A stretch of 64,000 nt of DNA from contig NZ_JAMBOH010000001.1 of the NCBI RefSeq assembly GCF_023715505.1, forward strand, positions 310,001-374,000, written 5' to 3'. The DNA comes from Neobacillus cucumis (lineage in GTDB: Bacteria > Bacillota > Bacilli > Bacillales_B > DSM-18226). A model generated the notes under the pieces. The model was not told the DNA's origin. It worked only from the letters and a program-made list of their open reading frames with translations, and did not search any database. Positions 37,452-47,868 of this stretch are shown piece by piece. Position 1 is the first letter of the stretch. Every line of letters begins with the position of its first letter. The position numbers were made by a program, and so were the translations under genes.

Positions 37452-37505
37452 AGGAATGAGTAATTCGTTTCCATCCATATCTGAGTAGGAAACTGGGAAG
37501 CATAA

Positions 37506-37784
<279 letters not shown>

Positions 37785-37810
37785 AACCATCTTAAAGCTG
37801 CTTTAATCTG

Positions 37811-37840
37811 ACCTCGTCTTATACAGACGGGGTTTTCTAT
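37811..37840 (+). terminator. Terminator after fer
   Basis: CCTCGTCT-TATAC-AGACGGGG hairpin followed by TTTTCTATT. Confidence 0.75.
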
Positions 37841-37847
37841 TATATAA

Positions 37848-37890
37848 AAAACAACAAGAGCGACCAGATGGCTGCTCTTGTTGTTTTTTT
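37848..37890. terminator. Two-way terminator between fer and ribU
   Basis: AACAACAAGAGC / GCTCTTGTTGTT stem with A run on one side and T run on the other; it can stop both fer (plus) and ribU (minus). Confidence 0.85.
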
Positions 37891-37899
37891 ATAGTTTTT

Positions 37900-38475
37900 T
37901 TATGCCCCTTTTACTACTGAAAATTTATTAATCCATACTTGCATTCGAATAAACAATAGCATGAAAATGACTGACATCATAATACCCTTTAAGATATTAA
38001 AAGGTAAAATTGCAGGTACGACCAAATTTCTCATATCTGGAAACCCCATAAGGAGCGTGTATGCAGGGAGGATTAAAATGTAATTTAAGATACTCATAAC
38101 CACAGCCATGATGACCGTTCCGGCCACTAACGCAATGGTCATACCCTTTCTAGTTTTAAGTCGGTTATAGACAAATAATGTTGGAAGGACAAAGACAATT
38201 CCTGCAACAAAATTTGCAATATGACCTACAGGTACGCCTGTTTGACTCCCAGTGGCAATATAATTAAGAATATTTTTAAATAATTCTACTAAAATACCGG
38301 CAAGCGGTCCAAAAACTAATGCCGCAATTAGCGCTGGGATGTCGCTGAAGTCAACAAATAGAAAATTCGGAAATATCGGCAGCGGGAAATTTAATAGCAT
38401 CAATAAATAGGCTACACTACTCAACATTCCAATTGATACATAAGCTTTTACATTTAACTTCTTTCTTTTTACCAT
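37900..38475 (-). CDS. ribU: Riboflavin ECF transporter S component
   Basis: Substrate-binding membrane subunit that takes up riboflavin with the shared EcfA/A'/T module. The 191-residue protein has about six helices and the family stretches FLFVDFSDIPALIAALVFGP near 50 and HIANFVAGIVFVLP. ATG at 38475 lies behind GGAGAGAGG; a longer frame to 38502 is not needed. The FMN riboswitch and terminator upstream show that it is shut off when flavin is plentiful. Called ypaA in older B. subtilis lists. Confidence 0.95.
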   Translation of the reverse strand: MVKRKKLNVKAYVSIGMLSSVAYLLMLLNFPLPIFPNFLFVDFSDIPALIAALVFGPLAGILVELFKNILNYIATGSQTGVPVGHIANFVAGIVFVLPTLFVYNRLKTRKGMTIALVAGTVIMAVVMSILNYILILPAYTLLMGFPDMRNLVVPAILPFNILKGIMMSVIFMLLFIRMQVWINKFSVVKGA

Positions 38476-38543
38476 TTTCCTCTCTCCTTTTTGATCCATC
38501 ATATTTTAGGAAGAGAGGTTCAGCAAACAGACGACCCAGGTAA

Positions 38544-38580
38544 ATAAAAACTCCCTCAAGAAAAATAACTTGAAGGAGTT
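38544..38580 (-). terminator. Riboswitch-controlled terminator of ribU
   Basis: Minus strand AAACTCCTTCAAG / CTTGAGGGAGTTT followed by TTATTTACC, between the FMN aptamer and ribU: the expression platform. Confidence 0.8.
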
Positions 38581-38640
38581 TACAAAGGCACGCTTAATAA
38601 ACATTCAAAACATCAACATTTTTTGAATGTCTGCAGAACC

Positions 38641-38769
38641 TCCATCTTCTCCCATCCAGACTATACTGTCGGCTTTGGAATCGCACCAAATCCTGCCCCA
38701 AAAGGCTCGCGGGCTTAAGAGCATTGCTCTAATACCGCCGATCGGGAATTTCACCCTGCCCCGAAGATA
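38641..38769 (-). ncRNA. FMN riboswitch (RFN element)
   Basis: Minus strand: the 5' arm TATCTTCGGGGCAGGGTGAA, the middle helices around CCCGATCGGCGGTA and AAGCCCGCGAGCC, then GCAGGATTTGGTG and the closing TCTGGATGGGAGAAGATGG, which pairs with the first arm. These are the invariant RFN blocks that bind FMN. It lies 165 bases before ribU with a terminator between, so FMN binding should stop transcription. The rest of the 38503-38901 gap holds only this and the terminator of the next gene. Confidence 0.96.
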
Positions 38770-38865
38770 GATCGATATTAAATTACGTCTTTATTATACT
38801 AAACAATATTTGTTTTGTTAAGAAAAAAAATCTTACTTACTTAACGATTTGCGTCATATAAATAA

Positions 38866-38897
38866 GAAGAACCCGCGGGCTGGAGGCCGCGGATTCT
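38866..38897 (-). terminator. Terminator after the M23 peptidase gene
   Basis: Minus strand GAATCCGCGGCC-TCCA-GCCCGCGGGTTC stem, GC-rich, then TTCTTATTT. Confidence 0.8.
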
Positions 38898-38901
38898 ATT
38901 A

Positions 38902-39657
38902 CTAAGGAACAATTAGGATCTGCTTTGGTTTAATTAGATCTGTTGTTAAATGATTTAGATTTTTCACAGCTGTTACAGTGGTATTCTGTTTTTGAGCAAT
39001 TGTGGACAAGGTGTCCCCTTCTTTGACAATGTACCTTTCCAAAAGTGGGGAGCTATTAGCATTGTCATTTTGATGTAAACGCAGCTGGGAACTTGCTGCT
39101 AACACGGATTCCCCTATACTTGCGATCCCTGCCTGGACAGGTTCGCCTACATCCGCTTTACCCAATAGCTGCTCAGGGTCCAACGCATATTTTTTATCAT
39201 ATCGCCATTCCCGCTGATGTGCTTCAAAATGTAGATGTGTCCCTGTAGCTTGTCCTGTTCTTCCCATCTTTCCAATCACATCACCCTGTTTGATCAATTG
39301 ACCTTTGCCTACATTCCGCCTGTTCAAGTGCGCATAAACAGTCACAAAATGACTTGGATGCTTAATAAAGACGACATTTCCATATGTATTAGAATAATAG
39401 GACTTTTCCACAACACCATCCTCGACCGCAAGGATGGGTGTGTCTATTCTTCCAGCAATATCAATTCCTTTATGACTTCCCTGCCTTGTTCCATATGTAT
39501 CTGAAATGATCCCGTCTGCCGGCCAAATCCAGTGGTCATTGATGACTCCCAGGTCTTGTTTCCCCGCTGCTTCCGAATGTTTTCCACCTAAAAATAATAA
39601 ACTGACACAAAGCGCCATAATAATGGCAATTAAAAATCTCTTTATGTAGTCACGCAT
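38902..39657 (-). CDS. M23-family cell-wall peptidase with LysM
   Basis: A secreted peptidoglycan endopeptidase candidate (251 residues): signal-like helix (about 7-24), an M23 zinc domain with the DTYGTRQGSHKGIDIA, YAHLN and GTHLHFEAHQR motifs that carry the metal-binding His and Asp, and a C-terminal LysM (YIVKEGDTLSTIAQKQN). All ligand positions look intact. ATG at 39657 has AAGGAGG at the outer limit of spacing; 39699 lacks a site. Comparison with LytH or SpoIIQ-like proteins is possible but not decided. B. subtilis has serA near here instead. Confidence 0.85.
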   Translation of the reverse strand: MRDYIKRFLIAIIMALCVSLLFLGGKHSEAAGKQDLGVINDHWIWPADGIISDTYGTRQGSHKGIDIAGRIDTPILAVEDGVVEKSYYSNTYGNVVFIKHPSHFVTVYAHLNRRNVGKGQLIKQGDVIGKMGRTGQATGTHLHFEAHQREWRYDKKYALDPEQLLGKADVGEPVQAGIASIGESVLAASSQLRLHQNDNANSSPLLERYIVKEGDTLSTIAQKQNTTVTAVKNLNHLTTDLIKPKQILIVP

Positions 39658-39796
39658 TCCTTTCTTTTCCTCCTTAACATTGTCTCTCCTCCACACCATA
39701 TGTTTAATGGATTCTATTTAGAACGAACCTAATTGAAAGTTCTATGGGGAGCATAAGCATATTTGTTATAATTTGGAGACTTATCAAATTTTATTC

Positions 39797-39830
39797 ATAA
39801 AAAAATCAACCACAAGGGTTGATTTTTTTA
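39797..39830 (-). terminator. Terminator after rsiX
   Basis: Minus strand AAATCAACC-CTTGT-GGTTGATTT then TTTTATG. Overlaps the rsiX stop codon. Confidence 0.85.
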
Positions 39831-41000
39831 TGGTATATTACGCAAATTTGGAGCAATAGGAACTTTAATTTCTTTTGTTAGATCAAATGTGCCAAGATTT
39901 GTTATAGGAGGATCATTTATGATTACTTTTTCAATTCCAAACTCTTTTGCCGTTAACAATACAGCCTCGAAGGATACCATCGACTGTTGATTATCCAGTA
40001 AACTAGACTTACCATCAAATGAAAGATACATAATTTTATTAGAAATCGATACAATATTAATCGGAGGTAAAGACAGTAAAGAACTTTTTAACCCCCTTAA
40101 TTGATCTGTTTTCATTGCTTCAAAAGCAGAGTTTATATCATGATATGTTTCCACTGATGGTGTTAAAAATGGCAATTTACTGCCCTCAGGGAAATAGAAA
40201 AAGTAGGCATGTTTACTCTGAGCAGTAACATCGATTTCGTTCATCCTGCCAAAACTCCCCAACTCTATACCAGGTCGGCCATTTGTCGTAAACTTAATTT
40301 TTTTACTATTGCTATTGGTTGATATATCATTTTGTAAAATATTAATAAAATTCATTTCAGTTGTGGAGCCTTGACCATATTGGTGATTAGGAGGAACATC
40401 AACTACTACTGTATTTCCATTTTTATCGAGTTTCATCGTAGCATTTAGAGGATAGAAGTCTGATAAACCCCATTCCTCCTCTTGTAAATTTGCCATTAAT
40501 TCTGTATATTTAGTAAGCCAAGATTCTCCTTGGCTCTTATTTACAATAATTGAAACAGGTATTAGTATTTGAGCCTGTGCATCCGGAATCCAGTAAGTTA
40601 GTACAGTCCCATTACCAACATCATCTTCATAAATAGCTGTCTTAACGTTTTTTGTTTTTAGCAACTCTGTCTGTTTAGAAGATCCCGTTTCATGAGAAGA
40701 GGCATTCTCTTTTTTTAGAGCAGCACTGTCTTGTTGTGCTGTTGTATTTCCACTGGAAGAAGATTTTCTTCCTGCATTTTCTTGAGAAATATTTATGCCA
40801 CCCAAAAACTTTGGCACTAGAATAAAGAAAAGAAGTAAGGCCGCTGTTGCAGCAAGACTGGGTAACAACCATGGTCTAATCTTTTTTCTTTTAAGAGAAA
40901 TATTTTGGTAAATGTCACGAGGATCGCGATGATCATGAATTCTGGGCATTTGCCTTAATAGTTCTTCTAGTTCTCTATCGCTCCACTCTGACTTTTTCAC
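39828..41000 (-). CDS. rsiX: Anti-sigma-X factor RsiX
   Basis: Membrane protein that holds sigma-X inactive until cell-envelope stress. The 390-residue chain has a cytosolic N-domain (SDRELEELLRQMPRIHDHRDPRDIY) that should bind SigX, one helix (about 44-66), a serine/glutamine-rich spacer and a large extracellular domain. Longer than the 368-residue B. subtilis form. Starts 26 bases inside sigX, an overlap that couples the pair. Confidence 0.9.
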   Translation of the reverse strand: MKKSEWSDRELEELLRQMPRIHDHRDPRDIYQNISLKRKKIRPWLLPSLAATAALLLFFILVPKFLGGINISQENAGRKSSSSGNTTAQQDSAALKKENASSHETGSSKQTELLKTKNVKTAIYEDDVGNGTVLTYWIPDAQAQILIPVSIIVNKSQGESWLTKYTELMANLQEEEWGLSDFYPLNATMKLDKNGNTVVVDVPPNHQYGQGSTTEMNFINILQNDISTNSNSKKIKFTTNGRPGIELGSFGRMNEIDVTAQSKHAYFFYFPEGSKLPFLTPSVETYHDINSAFEAMKTDQLRGLKSSLLSLPPINIVSISNKIMYLSFDGKSSLLDNQQSMVSFEAVLLTAKEFGIEKVIINDPPITNLGTFDLTKEIKVPIAPNLRNIP

Positions 41001-41526
41001 TTATTAATCCCTCCTTTTCATAAAACATTTCCATATGCTTCTTCAAAACTTTTAAGGAGCGATGTTGAGTAGTTTTCACTTTACTTTCTGTCCAGCCAAG
41101 AACTTTAGCTGTTTCAGATATGGATAAATCCTGTAAATATCGGAGGATAATAACAGATCTCTGATCTACCGTGCAAAATTCTAGACATCTGTAAATCCAT
41201 TTAATTTCTTCATTTTGAACCGTAATTTCTTCCGGAATCAGATACTCATCCTTCACCTGATTGGTTGACCAATCAAATTTTTCAAGTAATCGATCCTTCC
41301 AACCCTTTTGTTTACGGAAATAATCAATCGCAACATTTCGCGCAATAGAAAAGAGCCATGTTTTCTCGCTGCTTTTACCTTCAAACCGATGATATGCCTT
41401 GAATACTCGAATATAAACCTCTTGGACGAGGTCCTCGGCCTGCTCCTTATTTCTAACCATATAGAATAGAAATTGAAACACGTCATGATGATATTTTTGA
41501 TAAAGCTCTTCGAAAACGGAGTCCAT
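40975..41526 (-). CDS. sigX: RNA polymerase ECF sigma factor SigX
   Basis: Directs genes for envelope modification and peptide resistance. The 183-residue protein has region 2 (NKEQAEDLVQEVYIRVFKAY and KTWLFSIARNVAIDYFRKQK) and region 4 (LRYLQDLSISETAKVLGWTESKV). ATG at 41526 follows GGGGAGGGG; TTG one codon earlier is possible. A sigma-X-type promoter lies upstream, so it is probably self-activated. Confidence 0.93.
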   Translation of the reverse strand: MDSVFEELYQKYHHDVFQFLFYMVRNKEQAEDLVQEVYIRVFKAYHRFEGKSSEKTWLFSIARNVAIDYFRKQKGWKDRLLEKFDWSTNQVKDEYLIPEEITVQNEEIKWIYRCLEFCTVDQRSVIILRYLQDLSISETAKVLGWTESKVKTTQHRSLKVLKKHMEMFYEKEGLISEKVRVER

Positions 41527-41553
41527 CAATTCCCCTCCCCGTTCATAATATTA

Positions 41554-41580
41554 GTCGATGTATTTATGAAGAAAGTTTCA
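41554..41580 (-). promoter_or_regulatory. Sigma-X autoregulatory promoter
   Basis: Minus strand TGAAAC (-35, 41575-41580) and CGAC (-10, 41554-41557), with 17 bases between GAAAC and CGAC. This fits the ECF consensus (tGtAAC N17 CGWC) well, with only one mismatch in the -35. Confidence 0.65.
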
Positions 41581-41662
41581 CTTCTATAAATATAGACTTT
41601 TTTTAGATAAAAAGGAAGATATTTGCAGGTGGTCACGGATCACTAGACTCATAAATAAACAT

Positions 41663-41690
41663 AAAAAAGCTCATCTTTTAGCGATGAGCA
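41663..41690 (-). terminator. Terminator after resE
   Basis: Minus strand TGCTCATCGC-TAAAA-GATGAGC stem then TTTTTTATG. Confidence 0.85.
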
Positions 41691-41721
41691 AGTAGTTAAA
41701 CTTTAATAATTATTAAGCTTC

Positions 41722-41746
41722 AGCGCCTCGTCAAGGCGCTTCCGCT
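41722..41746. repeat. Short remnant of the nested-hairpin repeat
   Basis: CAGCGCCTCGTCAAGGCGCT carries the GCGCC...GGCGC ends of the family with almost no interior; a small hairpin in the resE-sigX gap. Confidence 0.4.
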
Positions 41747-41795
41747 TTAATTGTTCCTTGTGAATCAAGAACAATCGGCAAAATTTTTGTTAATA

Positions 41796-43574
41796 TTACT
41801 TTTTTCGTGGCAGGAAGAAGGAAAAAGTCGTTCCCATACCCATTTTACTCCGAACAGAAATCGTACCATGATGGGCATCAATGATATTTTTTGCAATGGC
41901 AAGTCCTAAACCGGTACCTGCCCTGCCCCTCGTTCGAGCTTTATCTGCTTTATAGAAACGTTCAAAAACAAATGGGAGATCTTCTTCTGGTATACCAGAA
42001 CCTGAATCTTTTACTTCCATTCTAACCCCTCTGTCTTCCGAAACAACGGATACTTTTACCTTTCCACCTTTTGGTGTATGTCTCATTGCATTATCAATTA
42101 AATTCGTCAATACCTGCTCGATTCGGTCAGGGTCAAAAAAGCCTGGTGAACTATCATTTTCCGCTTCTGAATACAAAAGGATATCATTATCTTTAGCTAA
42201 ACCTTGAAACTTATAAATAATCCGATTAATAAAAGCGGAAAGATTAACCTCTTCTATAGATAGATGGATATGTCCAGCCTCCATACGAGCTAAATCCAAT
42301 AGTTCATTAACAAGTCTCCCCATACGCAAGGATTCATCGTAAATGACTTTTGCCATCTCTTTTTTCTCTTCCTGCGTTTCGGCAATATCATCAACGATTG
42401 CTTCACTGTATCCCTGTAACATAGAAATAGGGGTTCTCAACTCATGTGATACATTAGCGATAAAATCTTTCCTCATTTTTTCCAACTGTCGTTCCTCGGT
42501 CATATCCCTTAGGACGGCTACTGCTCCTCGGATAAAGCGATTGCTATACAGCGGACTGACTAAGATCACCCAATGACGACCTTGAAGGGATATCTCACCA
42601 ATTTGCTCTTTTTCTGTTTCCAAGGATTTTTGAAAGAGTTCCATCACTTGAGATGGAATGGCTTCAGCATCAGTGAATCCACCTTTTTCGTAATACCAAT
42701 ATTGCAGAAATCGGTCTGCAGGAGGATTCGTAATCAAGATGGTGCCATCGCGGTTAAAGGTAATGACCCCATCAGCCATACTGCTTAAGATACTAGAAAG
42801 CTGTTCTTTTTCCTGGCTCAACGCATTCATGTTAAATTTTAATTGTCTGCCCATTTGGTTAAATGCTGTCGCCAGTTCACCGATTTCATCATGGGTTAAA
42901 ATCGGAACTTTTGTATCAAATTTCCCTCTTGCTACTTCAAAAGCAGCTTCTCTCATTTTTCTGAGCGGGGCTGTTATTCTTGTTGACAAGAAAAAGGCAA
43001 AGATTGTGGTTAAAATAATTGCGACGCCCGCAACGAGCAAGATGTATTTTGTTGTTTCATCAGATGTTTCCTTAATCACTTCAAGTGATTGATAAATAAA
43101 GACAGCTCCATCTTTTTCACCTGGGAGATGTAAAGGAACACCTATGATGGAATAGCTCGCATCCTGATTGTTGTTTTTTGATGATAGATTAGATACTTTT
43201 TCAACAGATTTTTTGTGATGAAACACAGCTAAAAAGTCTGGATCATTTTTGATATCATCTAGGGATAATTTTTTATCCTTTTCAGCATTTGGAGAATAAT
43301 AGACTTCATTATCATTTTTAACAATTACTACTTTGGTCACATCATCTATAATCTCCCAAGAAATTTCTAGCCCTAGCGGGAACTTATCATTTGGATGTGC
43401 TTCCAAAACATTGGCAATCTTTTCAGCAGTGTTGGTTAAATTATTTTTTGTTTCAAGAATGTTGTGATTTTGGAAAAGCTCAAGGAGCATTACTGTAAGG
43501 ATGAACAGTACAAATGAAACTAAAAAAATAATCGTAAACCAGAGTTTACCTACGACACTCCGTAAAAAGGTCAT
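41796..43574 (-). CDS. resE: Sensor histidine kinase ResE
   Basis: Membrane kinase that senses oxygen limitation/nitric oxide and phosphorylates ResD. Domains of the 592 residues: TM1 (about 8-30), an extracellular sensor loop (31-180), TM2 (181-200), HAMP ([20 protein letters not shown]), PAS ([19 protein letters not shown]), HisKA with the phospho-acceptor in [12 protein letters not shown] near 370, and a HATPase domain with N, G1 and G2 boxes. Its ATG lies in the resD stop region with GAGGTAAC. Confidence 0.96.
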   Translation of the reverse strand: MTFLRSVVGKLWFTIIFLVSFVLFILTVMLLELFQNHNILETKNNLTNTAEKIANVLEAHPNDKFPLGLEISWEIIDDVTKVVIVKNDNEVYYSPNAEKDKKLSLDDIKNDPDFLAVFHHKKSVEKVSNLSSKNNNQDASYSIIGVPLHLPGEKDGAVFIYQSLEVIKETSDETTKYILLVAGVAIILTTIFAFFLSTRITAPLRKMREAAFEVARGKFDTKVPILTHDEIGELATAFNQMGRQLKFNMNALSQEKEQLSSILSSMADGVITFNRDGTILITNPPADRFLQYWYYEKGGFTDAEAIPSQVMELFQKSLETEKEQIGEISLQGRHWVILVSPLYSNRFIRGAVAVLRDMTEERQLEKMRKDFIANVSHELRTPISMLQGYSEAIVDDIAETQEEKKEMAKVIYDESLRMGRLVNELLDLARMEAGHIHLSIEEVNLSAFINRIIYKFQGLAKDNDILLYSEAENDSSPGFFDPDRIEQVLTNLIDNAMRHTPKGGKVKVSVVSEDRGVRMEVKDSGSGIPEEDLPFVFERFYKADKARTRGRAGTGLGLAIAKNIIDAHHGTISVRSKMGMGTTFSFFLPRKK

Positions 43575-44287
43575 TCATTAGTTACCTCAAATTTGTATCC
43601 CACTCCCCAAACGGTAACAATCATTCTTGCTGCTTGCTCTGATACCTTATTTAACTTCTCTCGAAGGCGTTTTACATGGGTATCTACTGTTCGTAAATCC
43701 CCAAAAAACTCATAATGCCATACTTCTTTTAATAACTGCTCGCGATCAAACACTTTATCCGGTGCTTTGGCTAAGAAATATAACAATTCGTATTCTTTAG
43801 GTGTTAAGCTAACTTCTTTCCCATCGGCGGTTACCCGATGCGCATCATTATCAATAGTTAAGTGCGGAAAAACAATGACATCTTTTGTCGTTGTTTCTGT
43901 TTGCAAATAACTTGTTTGAGATGAGCGTCTTAACAATGCTTTCACACGTAAAACTACTTCCCTTGGGCTGAATGGCTTCACAATATAATCATCGGTACCA
44001 ACTTCAAAGCCCTGTACACGGTTGATTTCCTCTCCCTTAGCAGTCAACATAATAACGGGAGTGGCCTTTTTTTCTCTTAACTCACGGCAGACTTCAAGTC
44101 CATCCTTACCAGGCATCATTAAATCAAGCAAAATAACATCGTAATCATTAGCAAATGCCTTGGATAAGGCATCATTTCCATCTTCTGCTTCATCGATTAT
44201 ATATTCTTCACGCTCTAAATACATTTTTAATAAACGGCGTATTCTTTCCTCATCATCTACTACCAATATTTTTACGTCTTTTTCCAT
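43571..44287 (-). CDS. resD: Response regulator ResD
   Basis: OmpR/PhoB-type regulator (238 residues) that, when phosphorylated, turns on cytochrome, fermentation and nitrate genes and its own operon. Receiver acidic DDEE near 11, phospho-aspartate in [13 protein letters not shown] near 54, T and K switch residues in MLTAKG and VKPF, and winged helix from about 135. ATG 44287 follows GGGGGGATT; overlaps resE by a few bases. A hairpin ahead separates it from resABC, so resDE can be transcribed independently. Confidence 0.97.
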   Translation of the reverse strand: MEKDVKILVVDDEERIRRLLKMYLEREEYIIDEAEDGNDALSKAFANDYDVILLDLMMPGKDGLEVCRELREKKATPVIMLTAKGEEINRVQGFEVGTDDYIVKPFSPREVVLRVKALLRRSSQTSYLQTETTTKDVIVFPHLTIDNDAHRVTADGKEVSLTPKEYELLYFLAKAPDKVFDREQLLKEVWHYEFFGDLRTVDTHVKRLREKLNKVSEQAARMIVTVWGVGYKFEVTNE

Positions 44288-44418
44288 TATTAATCCCCCC
44301 ATGGAGTTTATTTTACAAAATGGAACAGCATTTTGCTACATTTTCAAGGTAATTACTCCTGTAAAGTGTGTCAATAATTTGACAATATATTTTCTTTATA
44401 AAAAGTTCTTGATTTTAT

Positions 44419-44447
44419 AAAAGCCTCCACTTATATAAGTGAAGGCT
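44419..44447 (-). terminator. Terminator or attenuator between resC and resD
   Basis: Minus strand AGCCTTCACTTA-TA-TAAGTGGAGGCT near-perfect stem then TTTATAAAATC; the weak T tract allows partial read-through from resABC to resDE. Confidence 0.65.
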
Positions 44448-44470
44448 ATATGGCTATGTTTCACTTGTCC

Positions 44471-45655
44471 TTATCCGGCGTAGGAATGAAGTCCGGCGAT
44501 AACAAGATTTACGGCAACCAAATTAAACATAATAATGACAAAACCGATAACGGCTAACCAAGCAGATTTTTCACCATGCCAGCCTTTGGATAAGCGTAGA
44601 TGTAAAAACGCTGCATAAAAAAGCCAAGTGATTAATGCCCATACTTCTTTTGGATCCCAGCCCCAAAATCTTGACCAGGCCATTTGTGCCCATATCATTG
44701 CAAAAATAAGTGCACCTAGAGTGAATACAGGAAAACCAATTAATACGGATCGGTAACTAATTTCATCAACGAAATCCAGCTTAATATTTTTCACAAGAGG
44801 TTTAAGGGCAGCCGCAATCCGTTTTCGTAACACAGAGCGAATTAATCCGTATAAGATTAGACCCCCAATTAAGGACCATAATACGGTATTTAATTTTTTA
44901 GCATTAATGAAAGCGGGCATTTCGACTAATGGTTTAAAACCATTCTTTGTTAATAATTCTCCATCATGCGGACCTGTAATGGCGGGCATTGTGTACTCTA
45001 CAGACACCGGATTATCATGTTTGTCTATCCAATTAAATTTTTCATGGTAGTCCATAGCTGAAAAGATAGATGAAACTGCCACAAAACCTAAAACTGTGAC
45101 AAGGGCAAACATCACAATCTCGAGCCAAAAGGTTTGTTTATTTGGTTTTGTTTGATCAATTGCCTTTACAAGATAGATTAGTCCTGCAGCAAAACTAATT
45201 GCAAGGATGGCTTCTCCCATCGCCGCAGTGGTCACATGGATATGGAGCCAATAACTTTGCAGGGCTGGTATTAATGGTGTAATCTCTCTTGGAAACATAC
45301 TTGCATAAGCAATGACTAATATAGCAACAGGCATTGTAAATAGTCCAAGTAAGGTTGTTCTGTATATAAAATAAATAACAATAAATGCACCAACAAGAGC
45401 CATTCCAAAAAAGGTGGTAAACTCAAACATATTACTTACTGGAGCGTGACCTGCTGCAATCCATCTGGTAATAAAATAACCGAGCTGAGAAATAAAACCT
45501 ATAATAGTCAAGAAAACAGCAATTTTCCCCCATGTGTTTGTTTCTGCCTTTTCATTCGCTCCATTCTTCGATTTAATCGATCCACCGTAAAATAATGTCG
45601 CAATTAAATAAAGAATAAAAGCAATAAATAATAAATTACTACTTATTGTGGCCAA
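44471..45655 (-). CDS. resC: Cytochrome c biogenesis protein ResC (CcsA/CcsB type)
   Basis: Heme delivery/ligation protein of System II cytochrome c maturation. The 394-residue polytopic protein has the tryptophan-rich heme-binding loop [19 protein letters not shown] near 340 with flanking histidines. Start TTG at 45655 with GGAGGGAG. Directly abuts resB, its partner subunit. Confidence 0.94.
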   Translation of the reverse strand: MATISSNLLFIAFILYLIATLFYGGSIKSKNGANEKAETNTWGKIAVFLTIIGFISQLGYFITRWIAAGHAPVSNMFEFTTFFGMALVGAFIVIYFIYRTTLLGLFTMPVAILVIAYASMFPREITPLIPALQSYWLHIHVTTAAMGEAILAISFAAGLIYLVKAIDQTKPNKQTFWLEIVMFALVTVLGFVAVSSIFSAMDYHEKFNWIDKHDNPVSVEYTMPAITGPHDGELLTKNGFKPLVEMPAFINAKKLNTVLWSLIGGLILYGLIRSVLRKRIAAALKPLVKNIKLDFVDEISYRSVLIGFPVFTLGALIFAMIWAQMAWSRFWGWDPKEVWALITWLFYAAFLHLRLSKGWHGEKSAWLAVIGFVIIMFNLVAVNLVIAGLHSYAG

Positions 45656-47281
45656 CTAGACTCCCTCCTTATCCATACTTTCCTTTTGTAGTTGATCTTC
45701 TGGGATGTCAAGCTTGGTATCTTTTAAAACCGTCTCAATTTCCCTCTTTATTCCATACCAATTTTTATTCGTATGGGCTGCTATCCAAATTTGTCCACTT
45801 TTATTTTGAACCCATATCCGACGATGGTTCCAATAAGCCCCTTGAATTACTCCAATCATAAAAACAATACCGCCTAAAATAATCACCCATAAGGATGAAT
45901 CCTTGCGAACCGTGAATCCAGAGACATTTTTGGTTTCAATTCCTTGAAACGCCATTTTATAAGTGTTTTCTCCCAATGGCTCAAGCGTTTGTTTAATAGC
46001 AACAAAACTTGTTTCCGGTTTAGATTTATCCGGTGTAACCATCTGGAACACGAAGGCAGGATTATTAGGGAGCCTTGATTTTGTAGATGGCTCGTTATTT
46101 TTATCAAATTCGAAATCCGGAAAATAATTAATGATTTTTACAGAATAACCGTTTCCTAAATCATATGTAGCTTTGGGATCCTCAAGATCAATGTTCACTT
46201 CTCCAAATGATTGTCCTGTCTTTTTATTCGCCAGCACAAATGACATTGTTTTTAACTCACTGCGATACGATGACTGAAAAACAGAATAGCCATTAAAATC
46301 TAATGGATGATTGACTCTAACTTTATATTCCTTAAGCTTTTTAAGTTCCGGTTTTTCACCCGGAAGATTTTTGCTAACCCGTTCATATAAGACAACATTA
46401 GATTGATAATTTTTAACAACTTGACCAGCTTGTTCTATCGCCTTTTCAAACGTTTTATCTTTATCTTTATCATAATGCTGCAAGATAAATTGATTGTTTT
46501 TTAGATAGTACTTTTCACCAGTCTCAGGTACAACAGCAGTTTCTCCTTCCTTAACCCAAAGATCTTCGTTTACGTAAAATCCTGGGATAAAACGCAGCAT
46601 TGCACCTAATAGGAAGATGATCAAGCCAACATGGTTCACATACGGCCCCCAGCGAGCGAACCGCCCTTTCTCTGCTAACAAGTCCCCATTTTCTTCGCGA
46701 ACCTGATAGCGTCTTTCTTTTAAATGATTCTTGATAACAGATAAATCCTTTTCTTCTGGATGCTCAGTCACACCAAAAATCCGCTGACGTCTTAAAAAAC
46801 CTTCATGCCTTGTAACCCTTTGTGCTTTTAAGGCTTTATAAAGCGGTACTACTCTGTCGAGACTGCAAATAACTAAAGAAATACCAATCATTGCAATTAA
46901 CAATAAATACCACCATGAACCATACAAATCATGCAACCCTAACTGGTAATACAGCTTCCCGAACCAGCCATACTCCTGTTCATAATACACTTCAGGAGGC
47001 AAATTAATATACATCTTTTGCGGAAGGATGGTTCCAAGGGTAGAAGTAACCAGTGTAATCACAATTAGCCAAATCCCCACCTTGACTGATGAAAAAAAGT
47101 TCCAAATTTTATCAATAATGGTTTTATTGTATGTTTGTGAACGGCGTGCACTTCCCTCATAGCGCATGTCAAGAAGTTCTTTATTATTTTTCTCTTGCTC
47201 ATCCAGCACTTTTCCACAGGCTTCACACAGCACGGTTCCATGCGGATTCACATGACCGCATTCACATTTAACATCGTTCAT
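45656..47281 (-). CDS. resB: Cytochrome c biogenesis protein ResB
   Basis: Holds heme and apocytochrome together with ResC outside the membrane. The 541 residues start with a zinc ribbon, CECGH...CEACGK (C6, C8, C19, C22), then three N-terminal helices starting with SSVKVGIWLIVITLV, a fourth near 205, a long external domain, and a last helix near 460. Sits between resA and resC; called by close similarity to B. subtilis ResB. Confidence 0.95.
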   Translation of the reverse strand: MNDVKCECGHVNPHGTVLCEACGKVLDEQEKNNKELLDMRYEGSARRSQTYNKTIIDKIWNFFSSVKVGIWLIVITLVTSTLGTILPQKMYINLPPEVYYEQEYGWFGKLYYQLGLHDLYGSWWYLLLIAMIGISLVICSLDRVVPLYKALKAQRVTRHEGFLRRQRIFGVTEHPEEKDLSVIKNHLKERRYQVREENGDLLAEKGRFARWGPYVNHVGLIIFLLGAMLRFIPGFYVNEDLWVKEGETAVVPETGEKYYLKNNQFILQHYDKDKDKTFEKAIEQAGQVVKNYQSNVVLYERVSKNLPGEKPELKKLKEYKVRVNHPLDFNGYSVFQSSYRSELKTMSFVLANKKTGQSFGEVNIDLEDPKATYDLGNGYSVKIINYFPDFEFDKNNEPSTKSRLPNNPAFVFQMVTPDKSKPETSFVAIKQTLEPLGENTYKMAFQGIETKNVSGFTVRKDSSLWVIILGGIVFMIGVIQGAYWNHRRIWVQNKSGQIWIAAHTNKNWYGIKREIETVLKDTKLDIPEDQLQKESMDKEGV

Positions 47282-47303
47282 TGTAAAAACTCCCTTAGGT
47301 CCC

Positions 47304-47828
47304 TTAAGGTTTTATTTGCTCCATAAATTCCTTTACCTTATTTTCAGTTAGTTCTCCAGTATAATATTTGACTACTTTTCCGTTCTTGTCCACTAGGAAT
47401 GTTGCGGGTAAAAGGTCCACTCCGTATACATTCATAACTTCCTTTTCAGTATCAATCATTATTGGAAAATCTAGCCCAAGGCGTTCAGCAAATTGATTTA
47501 CAGCAAGTTCAGGTTCCTGAATATCCACCGTCAAAACCTGAACACCTTTGTCCTTATATTGCAGGTACTGATTATTGATATACGGCATTTCTTTCTTACA
47601 CGGAGGGCACCACGTTCCCCAAAAGTTTAAAAATACCCCTTGCCCACGATATTCTGAAAGACGATGTTTATTCCCCTGCATATCAACTAACGCAAAATCC
47701 GGAGCTGTGTCCCCAACCGCGACTTTTTGTTTATTATCTTTTGTAAGATTAGCATAAAGTGAATAGGCAACGGCAACACCTAATACAACTAAAATAAGCG
47801 TTCTAATGACTAACCGCCGTTTTTTCAT
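47304..47828 (-). CDS. resA: Thiol-disulfide oxidoreductase ResA
   Basis: Extracytoplasmic thioredoxin-like protein that keeps the CXXCH site of apocytochrome c reduced. The 174-residue chain has a signal anchor (9-27), the active site FWGTWCPPCKKEMP near 70-80, and the cis-proline in LLPATFLVD. ATG at 47828 with GGGAGGGG. First gene of resABC; a promoter and palindrome lie upstream. Confidence 0.95.
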   Translation of the reverse strand: MKKRRLVIRTLILVVLGVAVAYSLYANLTKDNKQKVAVGDTAPDFALVDMQGNKHRLSEYRGQGVFLNFWGTWCPPCKKEMPYINNQYLQYKDKGVQVLTVDIQEPELAVNQFAERLGLDFPIMIDTEKEVMNVYGVDLLPATFLVDKNGKVVKYYTGELTENKVKEFMEQIKP

Positions 47829-47868
47829 TGATTCCCCTCCCGTACATCACTCAAGACATTCGTCTAAA

